A stretch of DNA of 64,000 nt from Massilia timonae CCUG 45783. Lineage in GTDB: Bacteria > Pseudomonadota > Gammaproteobacteria > Burkholderiales > Burkholderiaceae_D. Below, piece by piece: positions 63,681 to 64,000 of this stretch. The DNA is taken from NCBI RefSeq assembly GCF_000315425.1, contig NZ_JH992925.1, positions 150,208-214,207 on the forward strand, in the 5' to 3' direction. The notes beneath the pieces were generated by a model that did not search any database, was not told the DNA's origin, and saw nothing but the letters and a program-made list of their open reading frames with translations. Position 1 is the first letter of the stretch; every line of letters starts with the position of its first letter. A program made the position numbers and the translations under genes.

Positions 63681-64000
63681 ATGACCAAAGCGACCGCTGG
63701 CAGGCGCGGATACGACCAGGCACGCAGTGACCGGCGCCTGGGCGTGGGCTTTGTCATGTCGGTCGTGCTGCACGGCCTGTTGCTGTCGCTGCAGTTCGGT
63801 GTTCCCGGCCTCGACTTTGGCGGCGGGGGACCGATCAACGTCACCCTGGCGCCTTCCCCGGCAGCGCCGCCGGCGACCGCGCCGATTCTCCCATTGCCTG
63901 AAACGCCGGCGCCGCTTGCGCCACCCACGACGCCTGCGCCACCGTCGGCCCCGGCCCCGGCGCCGGCGCGCGGCCTGCGCCTGGTCGACCCACCGCCCCC
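63681..64000 (+). CDS. TonB-like/proline-rich membrane-anchored protein, 5' part
   Basis: The first 106 codons of a gene that runs off the window. An N-terminal basic segment precedes one membrane helix (VGFVMSVVLHGLLLSLQFGV), then a Pro/Ala-rich stretch (about residues 58-95) that could span the periplasm, as in TonB-type energy transducers. The SVVLHGLLLSL helix with its His is typical of TonB. The C-terminal domain is not visible, so this is a likely but unproven TonB homologue; it could serve the receptor at 34898. Confidence 0.7.
   Translation, partial: MTKATAGRRGYDQARSDRRLGVGFVMSVVLHGLLLSLQFGVPGLDFGGGGPINVTLAPSPAAPPATAPILPLPETPAPLAPPTTPAPPSAPAPAPARGLRLVDPPP

Overview
The window is a chromosomal stretch of a high-GC betaproteobacterium, most likely Oxalobacteraceae (Massilia/Telluria/Duganella type). 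This is inferred from base composition, from the gene content (pstSCAB-phoU-phoBR order, carAB-greA, rlmE-ftsH-folP-glmM, NhaR-type regulators, Bug-type binding proteins) and from the protein sequences as recalled; no search was run. There is no rRNA, CRISPR array or intact insertion sequence. Most of the window is ordinary housekeeping DNA with accessory islands between the blocks.

Region by region: 1-10.4 kb holds the end of an ergothioneine synthase (egtB), a YihY membrane protein, a TerC-family transporter divergent from an NhaR-like regulator, a DUF1906 protein, selD, a DEAD-box helicase, an MltD-like lytic transglycosylase and small DUF proteins. 10.5-16.2 kb holds a triple-PAS GGDEF/EAL protein overlapping an orphan molybdopterin dehydrogenase subunit, followed by a decay scar with two truncated genes. 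16.2-24.6 kb holds a thioredoxin, tsaB-rimI-UDG-DUF1853, a 444-bp foldback repeat, then lplT / alr-radA and a PilZ protein. 24.7-31.7 kb is the phosphate regulon: tandem Pho boxes drive pstSCAB-phoU-phoBR. 31.7-37.1 kb is an iron module: a Fur-boxed TonB receptor divergent from DUF4198-DUF3649-PepSY-DUF3325. 37.2-50.1 kb holds patatin-GlcG, carAB, greA, yhbY/rlmE, ftsH, a second foldback repeat, folP and glmM, followed by two tRNAs (Pro-UGG, Arg-UCU). 50.5-58.1 kb is a LysR-controlled five-gene CoA-dependent operon whose gene set matches the itaconate degradation (Rip/Ict-Ich-Ccl) pathway, with an orphan Bug receptor beside it. 58.1-64 kb is accessory: an RTX/DUF4214 protein, a TerB-like protein divergent from a second NhaR-like regulator, a LexA/CI-like repressor with palindromic operators facing a holin-like gene, DUF5710, a metallo-hydrolase and the start of a TonB-like protein.

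Most worth following up: the itaconate-type operon; the self-cleaving-type repressor with its coupled 95-codon gene and facing holin; the two GGGTCAG-ended foldback elements; the repeated pairing of NhaR-like regulators with Ter-family genes; and a UDG homologue with a degenerate catalytic motif.
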